Below, one piece after another: positions 33,501-43,381 of a stretch of 64,000 nucleotides of DNA (the stretch's first letter is position 1; each line of letters opens with the position of its first letter). The notes under the pieces are model-generated. The model did not search any database. It was not told the DNA's origin and saw nothing but the letters and a program-made list of their open reading frames with translations. This DNA comes from Kitagawia praeruptora. Its lineage: Eukaryota > Streptophyta > Magnoliopsida > Apiales > Apiaceae. Position numbers and translations under genes: made by a program. Where the stretch lies: assembly GCA_037693485.1 (NCBI GenBank), contig CM075354.1, positions 89,711,001 through 89,775,000 on the forward strand, given 5' to 3'.

Positions 33501-36500
33501 ATTCACCAACCCCGACTGTGGATATAAAGGAATCATGGACACAACTTTTGAAATACAATCTTTCAACGAGATATGTTGAAAAGTCTTCCAACATGACATC
33601 AACACAATGTGCAGCACATCGTATCCAAAACAAGTAAGGATGTTGGATTGTTAACATACAACCAGCTGCCTTTTTATTAGCAGCAGTTCCCTTCAAAACT
33701 TGAACAACTTTTATAGGCCCATTCATCTCCACATACTTGGATATCAACTAAAATAAAATGTCATCAGTTTTTTTTTGCAACAGTTTTTTGCTACAGCAAA
33801 GGCATCAATGAGTCGATTAAGAAAGTAGCTCAAGGAGTGTTCAATAAGAAATTGATGAGACTCCGGCACTTCTTGTCTTCCCTACATCACACATAATAGA
33901 GCACCCACTCTACTTGAGATTTTATCAGTTTTTGTGTCTGCTAACTTTGTCTTTAAATGAGGGAAATATATTATAACTTAATAATAGCTAGGTGGCTTCA
34001 TTCCTGGTCCAAAATGCAAACTGCCCCTAAGCTTCAACATGTACAGCAAAACTATGATGATAAGCGACATTCAAAGGAATTCCTACAGTATACATGATCT
34101 TGGAAGCTCTTTTTCTTTCGCCCCGCTCGCGAGTTTTTTAAGGAAAGAAAGTAAATGAATGTAAAAGCAAGTAATTGAGAAGTAATAAGTTTCACTTGCT
34201 CCTGAGTTTAAAAAATTTAGAGTGAAATTAATTTCATTAAGTTGCTGCCGAGGTGGAAGGAAAGCATGTCATTGTCAAGTTACTATTTAATCCTTGGAGC
34301 TAAAAAGTTATTATTTAAATATTAAGGGTATATTTGTAATGTCAAGTGTTTATTGATTAACCACGCCACTTGCTTTCCCATCCATCCCATTTTTGGTGTG
34401 AGTTTTGGGAAGAAAACAGATAAAATTTTCACTCCCTTTTACTTGCATTCATTCTTTAAAAAAAAATTCAGGAGCATGAATTGGAATGCAAATTTCAGTA
34501 TTTGCTTTCCTCTTGACCCGCTTTCCTCCCTCTTAAAAACTCGGGAGCAAGAGAATTGGAATGCAAATTTCAGTATTTGCTTTCCTCTTGACCCGCTTTC
34601 CTCCCTCTTAAAAACTCGGGAGCAAGGCTGGGCCGTTCCTTATGTATTTTAACTTGTGTATTGGTGCTATAAGCTACCTGGCTCAGTAGGAAGACCTTTC
34701 CTGCTTAATGCTTAAACAAATATGTGAAAAAGGGAAACAAGAGAATGCTTTACTAACGTTTGTGGACTTGCTTCTGCAAGGGCTAATGTAATCTTTCCTT
34801 TCCTAGGGTCTCTCTTTCTCGGACCTCATGTATGTGACCAAGCAGAGTATGTCAAATGCTGTTTCAAACTTGACCAAGCACTTGGAGCATGTGTCGGACG
34901 TCCTTGCTGTGAGTTTTATAAGCTGACTGCATATCTTTGCTATTATACACTTGCAAATGCTTGGTCTTTTCTGGGAATTATCTTGATACATTTTTATTGA
35001 ATTTCTGGTCTTCATAAATTATTGGCTGCTACCTTCTCTTTTGCTGCAGGATGGTACATTTTTTGTCTGAGAAATTCTTTTAAAACAACTGCAGCATTCT
35101 TTAGCCTCGATACTGGCACTCGTAGGCCTATATGTAATAGTTTTCTGTTGTAGGTGGAAAATCTGGCCAAGAAGAAATTACGATACATAAAGTTTCTCAT
35201 TGCTTGTTAAACTTAATTCGAACAAATAAGTGTCTTTGATGTCCAGTTCATGTGAATTACTCCATTATAGTATATTTTTTCTTTAAAACTTGTCTACGTA
35301 CCTTACGCACTTACTACGTTATTCCTTTTACTTTTTGAAGTTAACTTACTACATAATGAACAACTCATCGTCTCATATATAACTTCATTCAGATATTTAG
35401 TAGCTAATCCCCTCTTTTTGTTGCTCCTTTTATCCACAAACTCAATCACAGTTTCGCTCTCAATTTTACTTGCAAGTCACTTTCATTGTTAACTAGAGAA
35501 AAAAGTCAACTGAATTGAATGGAGTGAATCAAATATTATGAATGTCACGTATATGAAAGTCTTTTTAAATTGCCTGGGACTGGATGCATTTTTACAAATT
35601 ATATTCAGTTGAATTATTTGATGGCTGAAATGGCATGAGCTACGGTTGGGCCCGTATATATGAAATTTTTATAGTATAAGGAATGTACCTTGTGTAACTG
35701 TGTAATCAGTGGAAAATCTGTGTTACATTGAAATTCTCTTTTGCATAATGCAAAAGCTTGAATATTCTATGGCTACAAACTTTTAACATTTGTTACTGGA
35801 TGCAGGAAACAAAAAGGCATTTGACACAGCGAATTGAAAACTTGGATGGAAAAGTTGATGAGCAAATAGAAATTTCTAAGTTAATTAAAAATGAGGTAAA
35901 TTTCTTGGTACTGGGCACATTTGTTTTTTGCATGGATGCATTCATGAGTTGTCTTCTACATGTTCCATGCGAAACACAAGAATAATGCTAAATTGTCTGT
36001 ACACAATCAAATGTGTTAGTTACAACTTAGCAAAAAAAAAAATGTGTTAGTTACTTGTTCTACTGTTCTGTATAACTAGAGGCTAGAGCAAAGGAAAGGG
36101 ATCCAAACTGAAGGGTTTAGAGTTATTAATTTGAGAGAACAAAGATAGATCATAGGTGATAACTGTAGAGAATAATGATGAGAAAGAGATTGCAGAAGAA
36201 ACCTAGAGAGATTTACGATTTATATTTAATCATATCATAATAATATACCAGAGGCTTGTAGTATCTACAGATAAATAATTCAACTAATTGTACATAGGCT
36301 AATCCTCTTTTTGTACACTTACAATATTTTAATGGTACCTGTACTCTAGTAATTACACAGGTGGGACATAGGATCCTGACAGTTTGTTGAATCCGTGAAA
36401 CAGGTATCTGATGTTCGTGCTGACCTTTCTGATATGGGTTATGACTTGGATACAATACATGCAATGGTTTCTGGTTTGGTAAGAACTTTTGTAAAGTTAT

Positions 36501-39500
36501 GCCTATAGCTAAAATACTTGATAGTAGTAAAAGATGTTCTGGAACTACCAACTAGAATATATTTGAGAAAATTTATCGATTTAGCAACTTGGTATTATGC
36601 ATGTAATGATTATGACTGAAATGAATTACCTTCAGAATCGTAGTTTTCATTTTTGTAATTTATTAATCATTTGTTCTCGGCCACATTTTAATTCTTGTGA
36701 TTTTCCTTGGTTTATTCGCACTTCCCTTTATTATACTGGGTTCGCAGGATGGAAAGATTCTGACATTGGAAAGGAAGCAGGTAAAACTATGTTCCACTGT
36801 TCTTGTCTCTTGTGTCGTCGTTCCGTTTTGAATATTCTTTTGATGTGGGTTAATCGCATATTTGCAAATACATCCCTGTCTCCGGTGAATTGACTGTCCC
36901 CTCTTCTTCCCTTTGTCCTTCTCTCCCCAAGTCAATTTCCACACAGTACTAACTTTATACCCGTGCAATGCATGTGATGCTTTATCAATTGTTTATGTAA
37001 ATATTTTTTCAGTTATATTTATTTTTTAATATCTTTGATTTTCTTTTCTCCTAAAATGTCAATCTAATTTAACTTCAGTTTTATAAATTTTAATTTTAAC
37101 AATGATTAAAGTTGATAATATATATTATCTTTAATATATGTAATAATGTATGATATTTTAGTTTATGTTATATTTTTGCAATGATAATTCCTGATGTTTT
37201 ATATTTTTAAACTCATGAAATTTTTAATTTTATTTATTTTGTTGTTATCATTTTTTTCTCAAAGTATTATGTATGCCGCAAATCATTTTGGTATTTATTA
37301 ATATGTAAATCCTTTTTTATTTATGCTTCATTTTTGTACTGAAATTTTAGGTCTTCTATATGTTATCTATACTATTATATAAAAGCCGAAATATTGAAAG
37401 TTTTGGTACCTGTTTTTTGGTACTTCGTGAATTTACTTATTTACCCTTAATTATAAAGAAAAATAAATACATCTAAAATTAATAATAAAATAATATAATT
37501 AATGGTAATTAGTCGAGATGTTACCTTTTTATAAACACCTAAAAATATCAATCGTATCATATCTTTCCATCACTAATATTTCCCATTAATATAATAGGTA
37601 ATTATACTATTATATAAAAACCAAAACATTTAAAGTTTTGGTAATATAATTAATGCTAATTTCGATTGCCTTTTTCATATTTACTTTTAGTTGAAGATAT
37701 AACCTTTTATAAACACCTAAAAACATCAATCATATCATATCTTGCAATCATATCATATCTAGCAATAATTAATATATATCCAAAAATATCACATCATATC
37801 TTCTAATCACTAAAAAAATATAATAGAAATCTGTATACTATGAATAATGATCATTAGATTTTTAGTAAAAAATCAGAATCCCTAGATCGAATGATTAAAT
37901 ATATTATATGATTAAATTAATTTACTACAATTTCAAGGTTCGAATTCTATCAATGACATATTTATTTTAAAATTTTATAATATAAGTTTTAAACCATGCA
38001 TATCATTAATTAAATTTATATTAAAGTATTAATATTAAAATTAAAATAAAATATTGTAAATAATGATTATATAAAAATATAATTGTAACATAAAATAAAA
38101 TTTATTACATATCAAAAGAAATCCGTGCATCGCACGGGTTATAAGCTAGTATCATTAATTATTAAACTTATACTACTTTTTAGCTTTTCTAAGAATATTA
38201 CTTTTTCATTAATAAAATTTTTGTTATTAACCTTAACTTGTGGGATTGTTTTATATTTTTTTACCTAATGTGTAGGACCCGCATCATATAGGAAATGTAT
38301 TATTTTATGCTCTTTTATAGTATTTCTAATTTTATCTAATTTGATGTGAATCATTATTATTATGTTATAGTTTAGTTGTATTAATTAATTGTATTTTTTT
38401 TATTAGACTACAAACATATGAATAAAGGTAAAAAGCTATATATTTAATTCTTATAAATAAGTTTTACTTCAATTTTAACTTGAATTGAATATCGTTTATT
38501 AATTTATCATTTTTAGGATATGTTTTATATTTTAAAGATTTTGTGCATATATATCTTTAAATGTTATGTTGTTCTCGTGTTTTAGTTAATGTGTAGGACC
38601 GGACGACCACGCCATGCCATACCACATTAACCCCTTCACTCCAATTATATACAAGGATATAATTGTAGACCTATAGTCTGGAGTGCTTCTTGTATCCACA
38701 TGGTTTTTTAAACAAAAGATAAATAGCAATGAGTGGATTTTAGTAGTAATTTTTGCAGACCATATCTGGCATGCAATTGTTGGTAATATCATACTCACGT
38801 TCTCTATTAAGTCTTAAGGTGTATTGTGCTTTAGATGATAATTTCTTGAGTTAATCCGCACTAATTTCCATTGTACTTTGGTCACAAAATATTTTTCTTT
38901 AGATAAGTGCAAACCTAAGTAGCAGATCAAGGGTTCATGATTAGGCACTTAACTATAGTATATCACTTTTTAGTATTGTTATTTTTGAAACTTACTAATC
39001 AATTGTTGTATCAGGATCTTGCAAATAAAGGCATCTTATACCTTGTCAATTTTGTTGATGGGAAAAGGACAAGCTCTCCTGAACTGTTGCAGGTTTGTAT
39101 ACTTTCATTTTTTACTGATCTGTTGTACTGTTCTTTTGAATGCTAGGATACTGCTAATTTGAATTATGTTAAATGCCAAATCCGTGTCCGTGATTCTGGT
39201 TGTAGTCATAAACTTGCTGTAGAATTCAAAATTACATTTGTTTTCTGGTTATAGTTTAAAACTCTATTATCATTGTTGCAAAACATGTACTTTATTTTTA
39301 TATTGATAACATGTATTTACTTCTCTTTTTGATCAATTTTAAACCAACATCTTTTCCCAACATGTTTACATCGGGAATTTCTATCATTTTAATATTCCTC
39401 ACGTCTTATCTTGGCACCTTCTTAAATGGTGCTGGTGTGTAAATTTATTGATTCTCCTCCTGTTTGCTAATAGGTGCAGGAACAACTTAAACTCTCTGGC

Positions 39501-41960
39501 AAGGCCCAAGGTTTCCTAAAAGCATCTGAAGAATCAAGTCCTAAGGTCTGGTTCACACATCTTATTCTTACAAGTTTTGAGAGAAATCATATAATTTCAC
39601 CTGTTTTAGCTGTGACCTATTTCTTGCATGTTATTTTTGTATCAAAAACAACCAATTTCCTACGCTTTTAGATTAGACATGTTCAAAACTTTAATGTTGT
39701 ATATTGTTGAAATGTTTTCTTCCCTTGTACATTATATTAATGATATGTTACCTATCTTCCTAGCAACCAAGTAAAATTGAACATAGTAACCAAAGGACAA
39801 TGTAAACAGTACTTGCATAAGATTTAATGAATATGTAAGGAGGTTGTATCATGTTATGAAATAGGGACTGTGTAGAGTAGATTCTTATGTATACAAAGCT
39901 GTATGAACTAGATAAGAAGACAAAAGCCAATATCAATAGGAACCTCTTGGACTCTTCAAAGTATCACATTGAGGGGGCAAAAACAATTACAACTTCTTCC
40001 CATTTCATATCCTCTTCTATTAAGCTATTAATTGTCCACCAGTTGCACTTCTCTATCTCCTTTGCCTCAGCTTTGGGACCTTTTTGACCAGTACAAAAAT
40101 AAAATTCTTTGACATTCCTTCTTCAAATCATTTCCTCTTTGTTTTAATCTTCCGAGAGATTATTTCCTTTTGTGACATTGCCACTACTGGTTGTGTTGTT
40201 CACCAAACACCGACAATTGACTTTTCATGAATCTTTAATTCTTACTGTGTAAAGTATTGTTTTGTTGAAATGGAAGTCACGGGCTCATGGAAAAACATAT
40301 ACTCCCTCCGTCCCTCCCAATTCTTTACATTTTCTATTTTGGGATGTTCCTCCCAATTCTTTACATTTCCAAACTTTCCAAAAATAGTAAAATTTTAACC
40401 TTTAAACAAATAAAAAGGGTCCACTACTTCCTACTACTTTCCTCCATCTTTCTAATCTATTACTTAAATATTGATAGGACCCACAATTTTACCCACTTTC
40501 CACTCACTTTCTTTCTCTCACTTACCTTTTTCTCCTTTCTTAATCTCCGTGCCCAATGTTAAGAATTGGGAGGGACGGAGGGAGTATTTTATTGTGCTGA
40601 TTGATATACTACTGCGAGAACTTATATGGTACTGGTTTCTGCTTGATGATTCTCAAAATGGAGGATGAACCACGATTAAACATCCCCATTCACAGTTTCA
40701 CACTTAGACGTGATAAAACGAGCAACAGTGGATGTTTTTATGGTATTTATATATTAATCAATGATGGCTTGTGTAACCATGTTTTAGGGTCTAAAGGAGC
40801 TTACAGAAGCTTTGCTATCTGAAAATTCCAATGGCTTCAAAAATAATGGTAATGTTGAGAACTTGGCTGATGCACGAAGAAGATTAGTGAGGTATGACTG
40901 ATAATTTTTTTTTCCCAATATGCTTTAAATCGTTACCATTATGTGCGTTGGTTTAATATATTAGCAAAGTCCCATCATTTCTGTGGTCCAATAGCTTCAA
41001 AACATTTTATATGCCGGATCCTAAATTTGCTGCAGAGGATGTGCTTGTATAAGTTTTTGGAATGAGTAGATCCAGGCCCATAGGCAAACCCATATTTTTT
41101 GGGTTCCAATTACCTTGATCCAAAAGTTAAGTCAAGCTCTATTCAAATACGAGACAGACTGAAGTTCCACATTTATGGTGTTAAATAAAGCATAAGCGAA
41201 TTAATCCAAGTTGAAGTTAGAAAAAAAAAGAATTTGACCAAGCTGAGCCTGAAGATGGTGCTTAGGCTTGAATTATAGATGTATAAAGATTCTCGTCAAA
41301 ACTCTTTTAATAATTGAGCTTGGGCCTAGTGATTGCGGCTCAACCCTGCTGTTGATTAACAGCTTTAATTTACAAGTTTAAATTAGTGATAATAGAAATC
41401 AGATTTGATTAGGTCCGGTGATCCAGATGACATCTTTTCCTTCTCGAATATTCTCCACCGAAAACATTTATCGTTTTCCTCTCAGAATCCAAGTGAAATT
41501 GTTTTTGTCTTGCTTCCTTAAATAGTTGCATCCCGTCTTTCCTCTCTGATCTAAATTTCAGTTCAATTTCTCTCCTAATTCATCTTTATTACTCCTTGTT
41601 TTATAAGTTACTTTATTTGTGCCTTCTAGTCGCCCACTTTGTAAAGTAGCTGAGAAAATTAGCTCATTGTCTTTTTCATAATTTTATTTTTCCAATTTAA
41701 TCTTTCTACAGTATTTTGTTCCATTTACATCTATATTTCTCTTTGCTCTAAACAACCCGGAGAACACAAATTGAAGACCTTTTATCTTATTAGTGGGATT
41801 CCCCTAAAAAATGTATGGATTTTAGCTGGTCACTTCCTATTGTCCTTGAAAAAATCATTTAATATTGCCAAATGCTAATTTAGGCTTTACATATGTATTG
41901 ACTATTGCTTACATTTGCCATCATTTGGCATGACACAGGACATCTACAACCAAGTACTGA
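24501..41960 (+). CDS. DUF1664-family membrane/coiled-coil protein, 13 exons
   Basis: Exons by GT..AG and frame: 24501-24555, 24651-24712, 24791-24853, 25325-25400, 27327-27397, 34807-34908, 35806-35895, 36404-36478, 36748-36780, 39015-39092, 39480-39545, 40788-40891, 41939-41960. Together they give 298 residues. Residues 7-24 (LSKIVIIVGAGYTSTVLL) and 87-109 (SLVLPVAAVGALGYGYMWWK) are hydrophobic. The segment from about 110 to 210 is heptad-rich (LTQRIENLDGKVDEQIEISK). This layout and sequence match the plant DUF1664 family, whose biochemical role is unknown. No stop or frame break is seen, so the gene looks functional despite introns loaded with transposons. The last exon is the weakest call: without the last splice the frame ends at 40902 after RYD. 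Confidence 0.87.
25401..27326 (+). other. Intron 4 of the DUF1664 gene
   Basis: About 1.9 kb, A+T-rich. I see no coding region, terminal repeats or target duplications that would mark a transposon. Confidence 0.7.
28161..28502 (-). repeat. 3' LTR of the chimeric element
   Basis: Starts TGTAATAG and ends TCATAACA on the + strand; on the element strand it begins TGTTATGACTCC and ends ATCTATTACA. It is preceded by AATTC. The reading frame of the element runs 109 nt into this LTR before its stop. Confidence 0.95.
28394..32008 (-). CDS. Gag / alpha-tubulin / EF-1-alpha / CNOT10 chimeric protein (1204 aa)
   Basis: ATG at 32008 follows the primer site by 9 nt; the stop at 28394 lies in the 3' LTR. 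Residues about 20-85 form a coiled coil (MVKKSVEHAMDAMRHSLEEW). Residues 197-345 are a retrotransposon Gag core (SFDGTNPREWILKVGKYF, RGKAKVWYKCFYE). Residues 355-394 match the alpha-tubulin N-terminus (IEIISIHTGQAGIQIGN, WELYYLEHGIQPDDNIPSD). Residues 395-570 are unassigned and polar. Residues 577-655 match an EF-1-alpha C-terminal segment (GYVASNSKDDP, TAQVIIMN, QIGNGYAPV, KFAEIQTKIDGRSGKELEK). Residues 684-1127 match CNOT10, the TPR-containing CCR4-NOT subunit (FQLEYARGNHRESVKFLMAS, YNCGVQYLACGKQ, RKENKIIRQSVLADLAYVEL, CSRTRFLP). Residues 1139-1168 are a gypsy pol remnant. The captured parts have no introns. The frame is fully open; function is unknown. Confidence 0.9.
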   Translation of the reverse strand: MGSPSDKQRVDVFEDLGESMSEMVKKSVEHAMDAMRHSLEEWVMESQRKLGEEVDTMASRLEWRINCDRESQESISEVVEGIASHLSSIEMGPRAVNVGVPEIGDPNRYYAHEYEPPPVSLPSIYTTKSYAPQMFEENYSKQSASKVFDESPNSKSMGTTQVPNFINYNDTTPVNSNTSVLQGWERSYEAWESRDSRSFDGTNPREWILKVGKYFTGSDEKKINIAGTHFRGKAKVWYKCFYETTKEQVGWQKFLHDLLIRFDSLKVDNPGYLVNPLYLQQVCSVDEYEINFLQTKEIAEFVYEFVFTEEMLVHNFINGLKEDIREPISLWLPMTLQGAIELAKFQELQVDNKQIEIISIHTGQAGIQIGNLGWELYYLEHGIQPDDNIPSDNTGVTNGEVTMTKKSGSLQTNLEERIGGCANSLEINGKSDGAQCNYMVMQAQSDTSSHSDYNGNAVGPKVRNLACPVTEKKPELETKNPDTKDVKSRLLSATTETKSENEGSDCPSSRHPRDGISGMKIESGTFDSVELFSKPGNVYVLFRTQISNGDSGNTWRADSKMNAILVVEELVLALHKRGYVASNSKDDPAVEAANCTAQVIIMNYPCQIGNGYAPVRGCCTCHMVKFAEIQTKIDGRSGKELEKGLKFLNNGDGGFKFSRRQWRPGIFSGNHRSTVSFLGRTKVTFVKFQLEYARGNHRESVKFLMASSNQTELETSIMYNLGCIYYRRGKHQTSTVFFYKALESSSLLWKEKPLTLSTFSQDKSLFIVYNCGVQYLACGKQVLAVRCFYRGSLVFYNHPLLWLRIVECCLMASEKGLLESNQASSSIPDVNIHVIGRGKWRNLVLEDKKLSNGQVDFSGREELLSGDDRLLKRSMPLARQCSRNVFHLLNYNWDGHFSSNGEIKYQNSVNNRNNALQSYIFYYDEICRKENKIIRQSVLADLAYVELELGNPLKALSIARTLLKIAESSRIHVFLGNVYAAEALCLFNQPKEAADQSLVCMSSRSHAELPYTKEDCKRWHTDNNEGCEESENMEYVVDDTSSLDGSQGLVFLNPDEARGTIYADLAAISAIQGDLEQADRVVFQALSAIIDSPGAILKAIYLDLMDRRPHEAIAKLKRCSRTRFLPTGSGQSPSRPYVTPASWEDVTRVQHQHPHFHLEDKVSLWGRGNVMTPQPNDLIKYSRQKHIRPRGIFQYCRSTKTVKG
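28503..28518 (-). promoter_or_regulatory. Polypurine tract of the chimeric element
   Basis: On the element strand, TTTGGGGCCGGGGTAA directly precedes the 3' LTR. The tract is also translated (SLWGRGN). Confidence 0.85.
32018..32029 (-). promoter_or_regulatory. Primer-binding site (initiator Met-tRNA type)
   Basis: TGGTATCAGAGC on the minus strand, 2 nt inside the 5' LTR. This is the standard plant initiator-tRNA-Met primer site. Confidence 0.95.
32032..32373 (-). repeat. 5' LTR of the chimeric element
   Basis: Same length as 28161-28502 with three substitutions. It is followed on the + strand by the AATTC duplication. Confidence 0.95.
34122..34628. repeat. Probable foldback element
   Basis: The left end GCTCGCGAGTTTTTTAAG and the right end (inverted: GCTCCCGAGTTTTTAAG, then GAGGAAAG) form an imperfect long inverted repeat about 500 bp apart. 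No target duplication is certain. A 75-bp unit is duplicated at its right end. Confidence 0.45.
34478..34627. repeat. Two tandem copies of a 75-bp unit
   Basis: 34478-34552 and 34553-34627 appear identical, starting GAATTGGAATGCAAATTTC and ending GGGAGCAAG. This is a recent local duplication inside intron 5. Confidence 0.9.
34909..35805 (+). other. Intron 6 of the DUF1664 gene
   Basis: About 0.9 kb of A+T-rich intron with normal GTGAGT donor and TGCAG acceptor. Nothing else is recognised. Confidence 0.7.
35896..36403 (+). other. Intron 7 of the DUF1664 gene
   Basis: 508 bp between GTAAAT and AACAG. No feature recognised. Confidence 0.7.
36781..39014 (+). other. Intron 9 of the DUF1664 gene
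   Basis: 2.2 kb between GTAAAAC and ATCAG. It contains the Helitron at 37366-38149. The rest (36781-37365, 38150-39014) is A+T-rich with no recognised feature. Confidence 0.75.
37366..38149 (+). mobile_element. Non-autonomous Helitron in intron 9
   Basis: The 5' end is A|TCTATACTATTATATAAAAG. The 3' end is the hairpin CCGTGCATCGCACGG, then GTTATAAGCTAG|T. Insertion between host A and T without duplication, a 5' TC and a 3' hairpin before CTAG are Helitron rules. A second 5'-end-like word (ATTATACTATTATATAAAAA, near 37604) suggests a partly nested or rearranged copy. There is no Rep/helicase coding. It is homologous to 44674-45363. Confidence 0.8.
39546..40787 (+). other. Intron 11 of the DUF1664 gene
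   Basis: 1.2 kb, containing the Stowaway MITE at 40302-40584. Otherwise unremarkable. Confidence 0.75.
40302..40584. mobile_element. Stowaway MITE (Tc1/mariner type) in intron 11
   Basis: Inverted ends CTCCCTCCGTCCCTCCCAAT and its complement, with TA duplicated on both sides (40300-40301, 40585-40586). 283 bp, noncoding. The ends are nearly perfect, so it is probably young. Confidence 0.93.
40892..41938 (+). other. Intron 12 of the DUF1664 gene (tentative)
   Basis: About 1 kb between AG|GTATGA and GACACAG. No transposon is recognised. If it is retained, translation stops 11 nt into it. Confidence 0.5.
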
Positions 41961-42772
41961 TTATATAAAAGAAGGCTTTATCAGATGTTGTTCGCGCAAC
42001 AACGGATCTGTTTTCCTCAGTAAAGGAAGAAGTTTGGAAGTTTTTAGTTTATGTACCTATGCTGTACTAGGAGATTGATGCATACGCCAAACATGCATAG
42101 GTTATCAAGTATAGTTTAAGATTGCCCTGGCTATATGCCTATCAATTCCAGTGTTTCAAAACAAAGCATATAAATATTATTTGTCGATATCACGACTTTT
42201 GTAATGCCTTGAACTCTTAGCAGTATGTATTGTTTTGTGCGTTTTAGTGGCTAGGAATCAGCTAGCAATAAAATTGAAGTAGCATGAGAGAAAATATTTA
42301 GGTTTTTTGTTTTGTGGTTCCTCTACTTAAAACAGTTTTTTTTCTGGGCCTGAAGGTTAAATGAAAGATTATATTTTCTGAAACCTATTTGATCAAGTGG
42401 TCTGAAACCTATTTGATCGAGTGGGATTTTAAATGAAAGGAAGAAATTTTATATTATTCTGTTATTATGTACCAACATAAGTCAACCATAGTCTAACATA
42501 ACCGAATTCTAGTAGGGATCGAACATTGAAGGTCAGTTTTGACAATCCTAGGATCCATTATTTCCGGATATCGAATTTTGAACAATATTCAACATCGTAC
42601 TTACAGTAGGCAACTCTAGTCCCAATCTTATGGAGTTATGGTGATTCCCTTTACTTCAGTTTTAACAATTTACAATTGGATATTAAATTTAATAATGTTA
42701 TTTTGTTATTATGTACTACATTTTTTTTTCATATTAGGTATAAATAAAAATTATACGTTGCGATAATTAGTA
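41961..42772 (+). other. Region downstream of the DUF1664 gene
   Basis: Probable 3' UTR, with a possible poly(A) signal AATAAA at 42267-42272. A short direct repeat (TCTGAAACCTATTTGATC, two copies near 42377-42420) is present. Otherwise nothing. Confidence 0.45.
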
Positions 42773-43031
42773 CTCCCTCCGTCTCTTTTTAAGTTGCTCA
42801 TTTGATATGTCGGGACTGTTCATAACATGAGATAAATTACTAATTTACGCATAATCTATAAGACCAAATATAGTCATGAGTGATCTTGTTGGATTCGTAT
42901 TTATGAGTACTTTAATGCAGTGAAGTTTTTATATTTAAAACTAATACGAAATTGAAGATATTAATGATTAAAAGTGTGCATTGGCAAACGTGTCCCGATG
43001 AAACAGGCAACATATTTAGAGACAGATGGAG
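42773..43031. mobile_element. Stowaway MITE
   Basis: Ends CTCCCTCCGTCTC and GAGACAGATGGAG, flanked by TA at 42771-42772 and 43032-43033. 259 bp. The ends carry mismatches, so it is older than the copy at 40302. Confidence 0.88.
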
Positions 43032-43037
43032 TATTTA

Positions 43038-43381
43038 CTAGCTTATAATCCGTGCAACGAACGACTACTTTTTTAATATTTATAATTATATTAATTTTTT
43101 GAAATTTTATACGTTATTAATTTACGTATCAAATTGTTATTAAAAAATTGATATATGTAAGGTTTTACACGTTTGATTTAATATTTGTAATCTATCTTGA
43201 ATTAATAAAAATTGATTTGGACGATTACAGTCCACGTGAAATTAGCAAAATAATATTTGATTTAGTGATGGTTTAATATTCTTTTTAATTAAATCTACGC
43301 AGAAACAAAGAAAAGATAATTCGTTTTGATTATCAAAATACCCTTATAATTATTTGAAGATAGTTCTACTAACAACCATAT
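43038..43381 (-). repeat. Helitron-like repeat A, copy 1
   Basis: A left-end CTAGCTTATAATCCGTGC, read on the minus strand, resembles a Helitron 3' terminus. About 345 bp are shared with 45372-45708, ending at AGATAGTTCTACTA. No good 5' end is seen. Confidence 0.55.

Larger units (their letters stand above)
27840..34090 (-). pseudogene. hAT transposase (DUF659 type), split by a retrotransposon
   Basis: On the minus strand, from high to low coordinate, decayed pieces of a plant hAT transposase appear. About 34090-33750 has a VGIPLNVAYHHSF-like N-terminal piece. At 33747-33430 is MISKYVEMNGPIKVVQVLKG and the DUF659 signature PYLFWIRCAAHCVDVMLED. At 33122-32931 is ELHQPLQVAAYYLNTDLYYT with a following GLYRSIQKMV. 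At 32510-32379 is MNSIHDTFDPILF. After the retrotransposon, an acidic C-terminal tail lies near 27940-27840 (EKEDGDEAKFDEDPYHN). Many stops and shifts lie between pieces. The borders are approximate; I could not identify terminal inverted repeats. Confidence 0.75.
27398..34806 (+). other. Intron 5 of the DUF1664 gene (7.4 kb, transposon-filled)
   Basis: The donor GTATAG follows WWK and the acceptor TCCTAG precedes GLSFSDL. Inside are a minus-strand hAT transposase pseudogene, the chimeric retrotransposon nested in it, and a foldback element with a 75-bp tandem repeat. The stretch 27398-27840 holds nothing I recognise. The host exons on both sides are intact, so the load is spliced out. Confidence 0.85.

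Noticed and set aside
37930..37960. GGTTCGAATTC as a tRNA B box inside the intron 9 Helitron
   Set aside because: No matching A box or tRNA fold nearby; probably chance in Helitron sequence.
40287..40668. Open frames around the intron 11 MITE
   Set aside because: They run through Stowaway ends and intron sequence and are not joined to the DUF1664 frame.
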